Origin: an uncultured bacterium
GTDB taxonomy: Bacteria; Bacteroidota; Bacteroidia; Bacteroidales; Bacteroidaceae
Assembly (NCBI GenBank): GCA_946188155.1
Contig: CAMHUC010000023.1
Location: 1-49,475, forward strand
Length of the DNA stretch: 49,475 bases
Reading direction: 5' to 3'
Under the pieces are notes generated by a model. The model had not been told where the DNA came from, searched no databases, and worked only from the letters and a program-made list of their open reading frames with translations. The position numbers and the translations under genes are program-made. Positions 34,257 to 41,558 of this stretch are shown one piece after another (within the stretch, counting starts at the first letter, position 1; the number at the start of each line of letters is the position of its first letter).

Positions 34257-34300
34257 TAAAACTAAACTGCATGGAAACAATTAAATTAAAATTCATGAAA

Positions 34301-34330
34301 AATTCTTGCTACCGAAGGGACGCAAGAATT
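34301..34330. repeat. Short dispersed hairpin repeat, copy 2
   Basis: AATTCTTGC (34301-34309) and GCAAGAATT (34322-34330) are a perfect 9-bp inverted repeat with a 12-nt loop. Twenty-four of 25 bases match the copy at 26-50. Confidence 0.6.
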
Positions 34331-34424
34331 TCTCATTAATTTTTATAAGATAATATTGTGCATCTTCTTATCATTGAAAATCACGGATATACAGAATTTG
34401 CATTTCTTCACATCCTTTTAGTAT

Positions 34425-34934
34425 TTATCCGCATACCGAATTGATAATTCTTTGTCTTGTTAGCTCGATGGCTTCCTTGCCCGTCAGGTGCTCGATGTCC
34501 AGGCGGATGGCCAGCATTCGGGCGAGGCCGTGCTCCAGCTCCTTCTGCAGGGCTTCCTCCCGGTTCGGATTGTATCGGTTGCCGAGGATTCGGGCGATGG
34601 CGAGCTTTTCCGATTCATCCTCCACGATGCGGATGCGCCCGAAGGCTATCGCGCTGCGGAAATAGGTGGTGTACTCGGCTGGCCTCACGCAGTCCTGGTC
34701 AATGACGCAGAAGGATGCCTTGTCGCAACTGCGGATGGCATCCACCTTATGTCCGCTCATGGCGCTGTGGAAGTATAGCTTGCCGTCGTCATAGACATAG
34801 CTGATGGGGACGGCGTAGGGGTAGCCTCCGTCGCCGAGTAGTGCCAGCGTGCCTGAAGTGGCTTTCTTCAGGATGGCGATGCTCTCTTCGTCTGAAAGTT
34901 GCTGGCGATGACGCCTCATTTCTCTGAATTCCAT
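34425..34934 (-). CDS. PNPOx-like FMN-binding split-barrel protein (NimA-like)
   Basis: 169 aa. The pattern ATSGTLALLGDGGYPYAVPIS, then YVYDDGKLYFHSAMSGHKVD and KASFCVIDQD is that of the pyridoxamine 5'-phosphate oxidase-like/NimA split-barrel family. These bind FMN or haem; some members reduce 5-nitroimidazoles. Whether this one confers resistance cannot be judged from sequence. Its promoter is at 35000-35007, and a repeat-rich gap lies downstream. Confidence 0.8.
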   Translation of the reverse strand: MEFREMRRHRQQLSDEESIAILKKATSGTLALLGDGGYPYAVPISYVYDDGKLYFHSAMSGHKVDAIRSCDKASFCVIDQDCVRPAEYTTYFRSAIAFGRIRIVEDESEKLAIARILGNRYNPNREEALQKELEHGLARMLAIRLDIEHLTGKEAIELTRQRIINSVCG

Positions 34935-34999
34935 GATGATATAGTTTTTAGTCGGGCAATTTTGACTTCAAATATCCTAAACTATTTTAATAATTGCTG

Positions 35000-35007
35000 C
35001 AAAATTA
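35000..35007 (-). promoter_or_regulatory. -7 promoter box, TAATTTTG
   Basis: Minus-strand TAATTTTG, 65 nt before the ATG at 34934. Confidence 0.6.
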
Positions 35008-35154
35008 GCAAATTTGTAGCAAAATGAGTAATTTTGCCCTTAGTTTTAATATGTTTTGTGATATGGCAGCGAGTGGATGCGCGTGAGGTGTACTCCCGTC
35101 AGCGGCGAGACGCCGAGCGTAAAGCCCCTTTGTGATGCTTGCTTGTTGCCCGAC
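35008..35154. other. Intergenic stretch without a gene
   Basis: Between the promoter of the NimA-like gene and the smalltalk terminator I see no gene. The N-acetylmuramoyl-L-alanine amidase that usually follows smalltalk is absent. A plus-strand TAATTTTG (35029-35036) leads to no ORF. Confidence 0.5.
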
Positions 35155-35199
35155 AAAAAAGGCTGACAGCGACTCCGCCTGTGAGTGCTGTCAGCCTTT
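35155..35199 (-). terminator. Terminator of the HU-smalltalk operon
   Basis: AAAGGCTGACAGC and GCTGTCAGCCTTT (35158-35170, 35187-35199) are a perfect 13-bp inverted repeat. On the minus strand it is followed by a run of six T. Confidence 0.8.
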
Positions 35200-35205
35200 C
35201 TCTTT

Positions 35206-35231
35206 GTAGGGCGTTTGGCTTGTCAAACGCC
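35206..35231 (+). repeat. Palindromic repeat family A, copy 1
   Basis: GTAGG followed by GCGTTT, GGCTTGTC and AAACGCC (35206-35231). GGCGTTT and AAACGCC pair. Further copies are at 36011-36037, 36052-36079, 49047-49074 and 49101-49128. Confidence 0.65.
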
Positions 35232-35242
35232 GCCATCGCTGG

Positions 35243-35362
35243 TCAGAATGTTATCGGGCCGTAGCCCATGCAGCTGGTGGTGCCCATTGCCGTGATGACG
35301 GAGGCGATGATGCTGGCGATGATCTGGAGGATGGCCTTCCACGTTTCCTTGTTGTTCTTCAT
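35243..35362 (-). CDS. Smalltalk protein
   Basis: 39 aa, too short for routine calling. It begins MKNNKETWKAILQIIASIIA, continues with a hydrophobic ASVITAMG segment, and ends SCMGYGPITF. This matches the Bacteroidales smalltalk protein, a small predicted membrane peptide named for its place between an HU gene and an amidase. Function unknown. It is preceded by the HU gene, 95 nt upstream. That gap holds two mutually exclusive hairpins: CCCTCTCC/GGAGAGGG (35404-35426) and GGGGAGC/GCTCCCC (35424-35445). The amidase normally found downstream is absent. Confidence 0.8.
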   Translation of the reverse strand: MKNNKETWKAILQIIASIIASVITAMGTTSCMGYGPITF

Positions 35363-35457
35363 GGTGTCGGATGTTTTTGGGGGTTAATAGTTTCATCTGA
35401 GTTCCCTCTCCGGGAGTAGGAGAGGGGAGCGCCTGCTGGCTCCCCTCCCTGCTTCGG

Positions 35458-35922
35458 CTAAGGCTCGGGCTCGGGGTCGGGGGTGGCCTTCTCCTTGCCG
35501 TTGAGCCAGGTCTCGGCGTTGACGAACTCGGCCTTCTTGAGGAACTCGCGGCTCGAGATGTTCTGCTCCTGCTCCTGCTCGGGCAGGAACCGGATGTGGA
35601 GCGCCTTCAGGTGCTTCTTCACATCGAAGTCCTCCTTCTTGGCCGCGCCCTGGCGCTGGTTCTCCAGCGTGCAGTAGAAGGTGCCCAGGCCCTCAATCTT
35701 CACCTTCTTCGACTCCAGCAGCATCTCCAGCAGGCAGCTGCGGAACTTCTCCAGCACGCCATACACCACGTCGGGGGTGTAGATTGAGCCGTGCTCCGAG
35801 ATGTGCTGCGCCAGTCGGCGGGTGTTGAGCGTCTCGAGCGTCTTGATCTGTGCGTACCACTTGCCAAAGGCCGCCGAGAACGAGTTCTGGTTCTGCTTCA
35901 CTTCGTACAAAATCTTTGCCAT
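35458..35922 (-). CDS. HU-like DNA-binding protein
   Basis: 154 aa, longer than the 90-aa classical HU. The N-terminal half (LYEVKQNQNSFSAAFGKWYA, then LNTRRLAQHISEHGSIYTPD) and the beta-arm region VKIEGLGTFYC fit the HU/IHF fold as seen in the longer Bacteroidota HU-related proteins. A Glu/Pro-rich tail follows. It should bend or coat DNA. It is the first gene of the HU-smalltalk operon; the promoter at 36100-36107 leaves a leader of 177 nt that carries two palindromic repeats of family A. Confidence 0.85.
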   Translation of the reverse strand: MAKILYEVKQNQNSFSAAFGKWYAQIKTLETLNTRRLAQHISEHGSIYTPDVVYGVLEKFRSCLLEMLLESKKVKIEGLGTFYCTLENQRQGAAKKEDFDVKKHLKALHIRFLPEQEQEQNISSREFLKKAEFVNAETWLNGKEKATPDPEPEP

Positions 35923-36010
35923 ACTTCTTTAGTGTTTTTGATGGTTTTAGACTCTTGTTGCGACCAACTGCATCGGGTGGCCGGCATCCCGCTTTGTCTC
36001 TCCGTCTGCT

Positions 36011-36079
36011 GTAGGGGAATTTTGCTTGTCAAATTCCGCCTCTCCGCGGCTGGCGGCGTTAGACGAGCTAAACGCCCTA
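36011..36079. repeat. Palindromic repeat family A, inverted pair (copies 2 and 3)
   Basis: Copy 2 (36011-36037): GTAGG, GGAATTT, TGCTTGTC, AAATTCC. Copy 3 (36052-36079, opposite orientation) reads as GTAGGGCGTTTAGCTCGTCT plus AACGCC on the minus strand. They face each other about 14 nt apart, like a BIME doublet, inside the HU leader. Confidence 0.65.
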
Positions 36080-36099
36080 CACTATCTTGATTGACAATG

Positions 36100-36107
36100 C
36101 AAAGGTA
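36100..36107 (-). promoter_or_regulatory. -7 promoter box, TACCTTTG, of the HU gene
   Basis: Minus-strand TACCTTTG, 177 nt before the ATG at 35922. No other box is closer. Confidence 0.55.
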
Positions 36108-36285
36108 CGACATTTTTCGCCAAGTTCCAAATTTCCGCCGCCGATTTGGAGCGATTCCGGGCATTAATTTGGCCGTTTTTTGACGAGCCGTAATACACCA
36201 CCCCCGAAGCCGTAATTTTCGAGCCATCGTGATTACGTATCGTCGCCGGCGGTCAAGGAGGGACAATCAGTACGCGTAGCATATC

Positions 36286-36465
36286 GCCACTTTGCCACAA
36301 TGCCACTTTGCCACATTAAGCTGCTTCGAGGTTTTGCGCCTTATCCCCTATCAGAATATATAATAATTATAATTATTATATATTTATAAACACCTTACAC
36401 TTGTCATCTATCCAAACTTGCCAGATGCTTAATGTGGCAAAGTGGCAAAGTGGCATTGTGGCAAA
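36286..36465. repeat. Inverted iteron-like arrays flanking a 30-bp AT palindrome
   Basis: Left array (36286-36321) is built of the 8-bp unit CACTTTGC, with CACAATGC as a variant. Right array (36427-36465) is the inverted version, GCAAAGTG and GCATTGTG, with one extra unit. Between them lies a perfect 30-bp palindrome (36355-36384) made only of A and T (AATATATAATAATT and its reverse complement). The layout resembles a replication origin, a recombination site or a large protein-binding array. Confidence 0.7.
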
Positions 36466-36525
36466 TGATTTATTAAATAATGTGTATTTTCTGTCAAGTT
36501 TCGCTTTATTCTCCAAAAGAATTTG

Positions 36526-36533
36526 TAATTTTG
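36526..36533 (+). promoter_or_regulatory. -7 promoter box, TAATTTTG
   Basis: Plus-strand TAATTTTG, 22 nt before the ATG at 36556. It is the only clear promoter before the genes at 36556-40291. Confidence 0.6.
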
Positions 36534-36555
36534 TAGCCCGATAATATCTACAGTT

Positions 36556-36764
36556 ATGAATCAAGATCTAATTAAAAGCATAGCGGAGTACGTTGAAAAC
36601 AATATAAGTGAGTTTCATTCTGCAAGAATAGCAAACTTCAGGCAATCAACTTGAAAGAATTGCTGACAAGGAAGAACCTTTATATGTTTAAGGCCAAGAA
36701 TATCGTAACGGCTGGCCAGATGGTAGAGAGTTGGGCTTCGGCTTATATGTCTTCGGCAAAATAA
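36556..36764 (+). pseudogene. PmeII-like restriction endonuclease N-terminal remnant
   Basis: The first 30 residues (MNQDLIKSIAEYVENNISEF) continue in another frame as LKELLTRKNLYMFKAKNIVT and AGQMVESWASAYMSS before a stop at 36764. Together they resemble the N-terminus of PmeII-family type II restriction endonucleases, which are about 230 aa or longer. A one-base frameshift lies at about 36620. The C-terminal nuclease part is absent. Confidence 0.6.
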
Positions 36765-36783
36765 TGGATAAAGAGCAATAAAC

Positions 36784-37125
36784 ATGGGATACAGATTACA
36801 TGTAGCAAAGAAATATGTTGTTGAATACGCAGACACGGAGGCTTTCAATTGGAAAATTCTTGAGTTCCACAATCTGCTGTCAGCATGTGGTGCTCAATAT
36901 ACAGGTGAAACGGATGACTACAGTTTCGAAGTCACCAAAGAGGATTGGGAGAAGATGATTGACAAGATCAGCTCATTGGATTCGCTTGAAGATAAAGAAG
37001 AGAAATCAGAGATAGAGGGATGCCTGGCTGACCTGGAGTGTTCCAAGGAAGAAATGGTCAGGCTCCTGAAGGTGTATCTGGATGAAAGTGACCTAGATAG
37101 AGACGTCATGTATTTAAGTATATAA
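36784..37125 (+). CDS. Small hypothetical protein upstream of the helicase
   Basis: 113 aa, acidic and helical, starting MGYRLHVAKKYVVEYADTEA. It lies 16 nt before the helicase gene and 19 nt after the PmeII remnant, probably in the same transcript. It contains EDWEKMIDKI and KEEMVRLLKVYLDES and no recognised domain. As a small acidic protein at the head of a defence cassette it might be an inhibitor or adaptor; that is speculation. Confidence 0.6.
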   Translation: MGYRLHVAKKYVVEYADTEAFNWKILEFHNLLSACGAQYTGETDDYSFEVTKEDWEKMIDKISSLDSLEDKEEKSEIEGCLADLECSKEEMVRLLKVYLDESDLDRDVMYLSI

Positions 37126-37141
37126 ATATGCTGCAATAATT

Positions 37142-40100
37142 ATGGAACTGAAATCTGGTATCTATGAATCGCTGATATTCGAGGCGCTGAAGAAGAAGCT
37201 CGAGACACTGACCGACAGATATGTGTTCACAGACAGCATTGACACGGGCGAAGCTCCGAAACTGCTTACTAACTATATCTCGCGGATCATCAACAGCCTG
37301 CTCTCTGACGATTCACTCTTTGAAGACCTCGAGGGACGCTTCCAGTTTATCAACGACATACTGAGCTATATCGATAAGACATGGCAGTGCAACATCGATG
37401 ACAGTCTGCTGACCAATCAGGAAGAGCTGTTGAGCGGCATTGTGGATATGGCCGGGCTGACCAAGGAGCAGGCCAGGCAGCGCGTCACGATGCGCCCGCT
37501 GTCTGGCTTCACGGTGAGCAACCTGTTCACGGGCAGCAATGCCGACTTGTCCGTTGACAGCGAGATAGAGCGCGATATTCAGACCGCCGATGAGATCTAC
37601 TGGATAGTGGCCTTCGTCCGCTTCTCGGGCGTAAGAATCTTCGAGAATGCCCTGCGGCGGTTCCTCGAAAAGCCATCGGCACGCCTGCACCTGATCACCA
37701 CCACCTATATGGGAGCCAGCGAGCCAAAGGCTGTGGAGTTTCTGAAGCAGTTGGCGCCTGACAAGGTGCAGATCAAGGTGTCGTATAATTGTGACCTTGA
37801 CCGCCTGCATGCCAAGTCTTACATCTTTGTCCGTGACAGCGGCATGAACACAGCCTACATAGGCTCCTCCAATATCTCGCGTTCGGCATTGACGAAGGGG
37901 CTGGAGTGGAACATGCGCATCACCAGTCAGGAGAATCCGCACATCATCCAGAAAGCCCTGGCCACGTTTGACACCTACTGGAACAATGACAACTTCGAGG
38001 ACTATGACCGTGAACGCTTTGTGGCGGCCATCGCAGAGCGTAACGAGGTGAGCGGAGACCGTACACGGGCTTTGCAGACCTATCATATACTGCCCCACCA
38101 GAAGGCCATTCTCGACCGGCTGACCGTGGAGCGCGAGATACACGGCAGTCATAAGAACCTGATCGTGGCGGCTACGGGTACGGGTAAGACCGTGATAGCG
38201 GCCTTTGACTATAAGCGGTTCCATGACAGCCATTCGAGCCATCGTCTGCTGTTCGTAGCCCACCGCAAGGAGATTCTCGAACAGTCCATCCGAACGTTCT
38301 GTTCAGTGCTTGGCGTGAATGATTTCGGGGAGTTGTGGGTGGGCGATCACAGACCATCGGCCTTGGGTGACCTCGGCCATCTGTTCATCTCCATCCAGTC
38401 GTTTAATTCGAACCTCGAGACGTTCCGCCGTTGCGGTGCTGACTACTACGACTACATCGTGGTAGACGAGGCCCATCACAGTGAGGCCGTGAGCTATCAG
38501 AAAGTGTTCGACTTGTTCCGTCCGCAGATACTGATCGGTCTGACGGCCACTCCCGAGCGTGCTGACGGTGTGAACCTCTCGAACTTCAATCAGCGCATTG
38601 CCGCCGAGCTGCGTCTCCCCGAGGCTGTCGATAACATGCTGTTGTCACCTTTCCAGTATTTCTGCGTGGGTGACAGGACCACTGACCTGAGCCATGTGGC
38701 ATGGGCACAGGGTGGTTATGACGAGAACGAGCTGGTGAGGAAACTCAATACCCAGGACCGTCTGCGTCTGATTACGGAGTCGCTGCCCAGATACCTGTCA
38801 GACGAGCACAACTGCCGTGCCCTCTGCTTCTGTGCCCGTCTTGACCATGCCCGCGATGTAGCAGCCGGACTCTGTCTGGCAGGCTATCGTGCAGCCATGC
38901 TCTCTGGTGAGGACAGTTTGGAGCGGCGCGAGGAAATCGTGAGCCAGTTCCGTGCCCGCAAGATCAACTATCTCTGCGTGGTGGATATCTACAACGAGGG
39001 TGTGGACATACCCGAGATTGACACCGTGCTCTTCCTGCGTCCGACGAAGAGCTTGACTGTCTTCCTGCAGCAGTTGGGCCGCGGCCTGCGCCTGGCACCC
39101 GATAAGGAGTGCCTGACGGTGCTCGATTTCGTGGCACAGGCTCATGTCAACTATAGTTACGAGAGCCGGTTCAGGGCACTGATACCGAAGTCGAAGAATG
39201 CCACTACTAAGACCATCCAGGGCGCCGTGGCCGAGAGTTTCACCATGCTGCCACGTGGCTGCACCATCACGATGGACAAGCTGGCGCGTGAATACATCCT
39301 CGGCAATATCCGTTCGGCCATCTTCAACCTGCGCCGGTTGGTGCTTGAGGTGCGACAGTTCCGTGTGAATTCCGATAAGCCGCTGACGCTGGCCAACTTC
39401 CTGCAGCAGTTTGACCTCGATATCAGGGTGATCTACAAGACCCGCTGCTGGAATGCCCTGCTGCGTGAGGCTGGCTTGAAGAGCTATCCTACGGATGAAT
39501 TCACCCGGGTGTTTGAGAAGAACATGTCACGGCTTATCCATGTCAACTCCATCCGCTACCTCGGCTTCATCCGCCAATTGATTGAGCATGGTTTTACATA
39601 CGAACATTCGAAACAGAACGATACGCTGGCACTGATGCTCTATTACGACCTGTTTGCCAAGTCGATAGACGCCTATGGCTTCGCTTCGGCGGCTGAAGGT
39701 CTGAAGAAGTTTGGCGAGTATCCGCAGTTTGTGGATGAGTTGAGCCAGATGGTGCAGTATCTGTCAGAGCACCTGATGATTACTACCAAACCCATCCCTG
39801 AACTCGGCGCCGACAATGTGTTGGAGCTCTTCGGCTGCTACACCCGAGAAGAACAACTGGCCATCTTCGGCAGGCGTACAGCCGAAAAGGCTGGTGCCAT
39901 TCCTCAGAGCGGATGCCTGAATCTGGACGACATCAACACCGAACTGCTTTGGGTGACACTCAACAAGAGTGATAAGGACTTCTCGCCCAGCACGCAATAC
40001 GAGGACTATGCCATCAACGAGGCGCTCTTCAACTGGCAGTCGCAGAACAGTGCCAGTCATCAGAACTCAGGACGCCGCTATGTGGAGCAGCGAACTAACG

Positions 40101-40291
40101 GGCGCAAGTTCCTCCTGTTCGTCAGGGAACACAAGGTGGATGCCTATGGCTTCACCTCACCTTATTATTGCCTGGGACTGGTAGACTACGTGAAATCGCA
40201 TGGTGACCGCCCGATGACCATCACCTGGGCCATGCAGAATCGCATACCGGGCTTCATATTGGATAAGACACAGAAAATGGCAGTAGGATGA
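37142..40291 (+). CDS. PLD-like / DEAD-box helicase / DUF3427 protein
   Basis: 1049 aa. Residues about 140-260 hold a phospholipase-D-like nuclease domain (LHAKSYIFVRDSGMNTAYIG with the H-x-K-x4-D pattern, then SSNISRS). The SF2 helicase follows: Walker A AATGTGKTV at about 343, the DEAH-box VVDEAHHS at about 441, and motif VI QQLGRGLRLA at about 642. The C-terminus (about 940-1049; KFLLFVREHK, GLVDYV) is DUF3427. Such fusions are associated with DNA metabolism and phage defence in Bacteroidota. The stop overlaps an ATG (TGATG at 40289-40293) that is the start of a NUDIX-gene remnant. Confidence 0.85.
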   Translation: MELKSGIYESLIFEALKKKLETLTDRYVFTDSIDTGEAPKLLTNYISRIINSLLSDDSLFEDLEGRFQFINDILSYIDKTWQCNIDDSLLTNQEELLSGIVDMAGLTKEQARQRVTMRPLSGFTVSNLFTGSNADLSVDSEIERDIQTADEIYWIVAFVRFSGVRIFENALRRFLEKPSARLHLITTTYMGASEPKAVEFLKQLAPDKVQIKVSYNCDLDRLHAKSYIFVRDSGMNTAYIGSSNISRSALTKGLEWNMRITSQENPHIIQKALATFDTYWNNDNFEDYDRERFVAAIAERNEVSGDRTRALQTYHILPHQKAILDRLTVEREIHGSHKNLIVAATGTGKTVIAAFDYKRFHDSHSSHRLLFVAHRKEILEQSIRTFCSVLGVNDFGELWVGDHRPSALGDLGHLFISIQSFNSNLETFRRCGADYYDYIVVDEAHHSEAVSYQKVFDLFRPQILIGLTATPERADGVNLSNFNQRIAAELRLPEAVDNMLLSPFQYFCVGDRTTDLSHVAWAQGGYDENELVRKLNTQDRLRLITESLPRYLSDEHNCRALCFCARLDHARDVAAGLCLAGYRAAMLSGEDSLERREEIVSQFRARKINYLCVVDIYNEGVDIPEIDTVLFLRPTKSLTVFLQQLGRGLRLAPDKECLTVLDFVAQAHVNYSYESRFRALIPKSKNATTKTIQGAVAESFTMLPRGCTITMDKLAREYILGNIRSAIFNLRRLVLEVRQFRVNSDKPLTLANFLQQFDLDIRVIYKTRCWNALLREAGLKSYPTDEFTRVFEKNMSRLIHVNSIRYLGFIRQLIEHGFTYEHSKQNDTLALMLYYDLFAKSIDAYGFASAAEGLKKFGEYPQFVDELSQMVQYLSEHLMITTKPIPELGADNVLELFGCYTREEQLAIFGRRTAEKAGAIPQSGCLNLDDINTELLWVTLNKSDKDFSPSTQYEDYAINEALFNWQSQNSASHQNSGRRYVEQRTNGRKFLLFVREHKVDAYGFTSPYYCLGLVDYVKSHGDRPMTITWAMQNRIPGFILDKTQKMAVG

Positions 40292-40314
40292 TGAAACGAA
40301 TCGAAGTAGTAGCC
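40291..40314 (+). repeat. Direct repeat left of the Abi gene (NUDIX 5' remnant)
   Basis: ATGAAACGAATCGAAGTAGT plus AGCC. The right copy at 41167-41190 differs at two positions (first codon ATG to TTG, and C to A). The left copy starts an 18-codon ORF ending at 40347. The insertion of the Abi gene apparently split or duplicated the NUDIX start. Confidence 0.7.
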
Positions 40315-40360
40315 AGCCTGCTGCAGATAGCTAAAAATGAAGGATGAAAGCATGAGATTA

Positions 40361-40412
40361 TAAAAAACTTAACCCCGAAGTATGAATTGCTTCAGGGACT
40401 TCGGGGGATTCC
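40361..40412 (-). ncRNA. Candidate small RNA (promoter-hairpin-terminator)
   Basis: A minus-strand TATCTTTG box (40417-40424) is followed at once by a hairpin. CCCCGAAGT (40373-40381) pairs with ACTTCGGGG (40398-40406), with GAA/TTC in the loop, then comes a run of six T (complement of 40362-40367). A transcript of about 50 nt with no ORF would result. It lies between the helicase and Abi genes, antisense to the gene direction. Confidence 0.45.
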
Positions 40413-40416
40413 GTTG

Positions 40417-40424
40417 CAAAGATA
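40417..40424 (-). promoter_or_regulatory. -7 promoter box, TATCTTTG, minus strand
   Basis: TAnnTTTG on the minus strand that leads directly into the hairpin and T-run at 40361-40406 rather than into a gene. It may drive the small RNA. Confidence 0.55.
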
Positions 40425-40463
40425 CGAATAAAATCTGAAAGTTCCAAGAAAAAAAAGAAAAAA

Positions 40464-41132
40464 ATGAGATATAAGGAATATGAAGTGGCATTTTCTCCTG
40501 CAAGACTCAACAGATATAAGGCTGCATGTGGAGGCGACACACGTAAAGCGATGACCCTTTATCGCTATAATGTAAAGTTATGCCAAAAGTATTATGCGGT
40601 ACTGAATATCTTTGAGATTATTCTGCGTAATGCTATTGACAGGCACTATAGGGCATTCTTTAACGACCCGAACTGGATAGAGCATCAACTTCTACCAGGC
40701 GGGATTCTTGCCAGTTCACCTCAGAAAGCAGAGGTATTGAAACATATTCAAACATTGATAAAGAAAGGTAAGTTAACACCCGATAAAGTGGTTGCGGCTC
40801 AAAGTTTTGGATTCTGGACATATATGTTCAATAAAATTCCCTTTAATGCAGGGGGAAAGAATTTACTTGATATATTCTCCAACAAAAAGATAGGTCTTGG
40901 GCAAAAGACTGTTTATAACGAGTTACAAATCATCAAGCAGTTTAGAAACCGAATAGCCCACCATGAACCTATCTGCTTTGACTCTTTAGGAAATAGAAAT
41001 ATGTCATATGTACAGACAAATCACCAGTTGATACTTGATTACATATCGTTTCTGGGTTATTCTGATTTCCAACTTCTATACGGGTATGATGTGCAAACAG
41101 ATGAATTGATAAACAAAATAATGAACTTATAA
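40464..41132 (+). CDS. Abi-family protein with HEPN-like RNase motif
   Basis: 222 aa and visibly more AT-rich than the flanking genes. The N-terminus (EYEVAFSPARLNRYKAACGG) and the central YAVLNIFEIILRNAIDRHYR fit Abi_2/AbiD-AbiF proteins. FRNRIAHHEP at about 159-168 contains the R-x4-H motif of HEPN RNases. It probably cuts RNA during phage infection to stop growth. It sits between imperfect copies of the NUDIX 5' end, separating helicase from NUDIX. The next gene starts one base later. No promoter box was found before it. Confidence 0.75.
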   Translation: MRYKEYEVAFSPARLNRYKAACGGDTRKAMTLYRYNVKLCQKYYAVLNIFEIILRNAIDRHYRAFFNDPNWIEHQLLPGGILASSPQKAEVLKHIQTLIKKGKLTPDKVVAAQSFGFWTYMFNKIPFNAGGKNLLDIFSNKKIGLGQKTVYNELQIIKQFRNRIAHHEPICFDSLGNRNMSYVQTNHQLILDYISFLGYSDFQLLYGYDVQTDELINKIMNL

Positions 41133-41133
41133 A

Positions 41134-41556
41134 ATGTTAACGTCTATCAAGAAAGAAAGTGAACTTTTGAAACGAATAGAAGTAGTAGCCGCCATCATTC
41201 ATGATGCGGAGGGGCGGATATTCGCCACGCAGCGGGGGTATGGAGAATTCAAGGACGGCTGGGAGTTCCCTGGCGGGAAGATGGAAGCCGGGGAGACGCC
41301 CGAGGAGGCCCTGAGGCGAGAGATATGGGAGGAACTGGAGACGCGCATCGAGGTGGAGCGGCTGGTGCAGACGGTGGAGTGGGATTATCCGCAGTTTCAC
41401 CTGACGATGCACTGCTACCTCTGCCGCGTGGTGAGCGGGCGGCTGGAGCTGAAGGAGCATGAGGCGGCGCGGTGGCTGGAGAAGGACAAGCTGAATGAGG
41501 TTGACTGGCTGCCTGCCGATTTGCAGATCATCGATAAGCTAAAGAAATATCTATAG
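41134..41556 (+). CDS. NUDIX hydrolase (MutT-like)
   Basis: 140 aa with a full NUDIX box: GGKMEAGETPEEALRREIWE ending EELE. It is preceded by VAAIIHDAEGRIFATQRGYG, which is typical of 8-oxo-dGTP diphosphatases (MutT group). The N-terminal MLTSIKKESELL is probably an extension created when the Abi gene entered: the ancestral start aligned with MKRIEVVA, whose copy remains at 40291. A TTG at 41167 corresponds to that ATG. It hydrolyses nucleoside diphosphate-X substrates and belongs to the helicase cassette. Confidence 0.85.
   Translation: MLTSIKKESELLKRIEVVAAIIHDAEGRIFATQRGYGEFKDGWEFPGGKMEAGETPEEALRREIWEELETRIEVERLVQTVEWDYPQFHLTMHCYLCRVVSGRLELKEHEAARWLEKDKLNEVDWLPADLQIIDKLKKYL
41167..41190 (+). 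repeat. Direct repeat right of the Abi gene
   Basis: TTGAAACGAATAGAAGTAGT plus AGCC, the right-hand partner of 40291-40314. It lies inside the NUDIX coding sequence. Confidence 0.7.
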
Positions 41557-41558
41557 GC

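Noticed and set aside
33905..34296. Open frames on both strands in the palindromic element.
   Set aside because: Both lie in inverted-repeat DNA without a promoter, ribosome-binding site or protein-like composition.
35029..35036. Plus-strand TAATTTTG as a promoter.
   Set aside because: No ORF or structured RNA follows it before the smalltalk terminator; a chance match in AT-rich DNA is likely.
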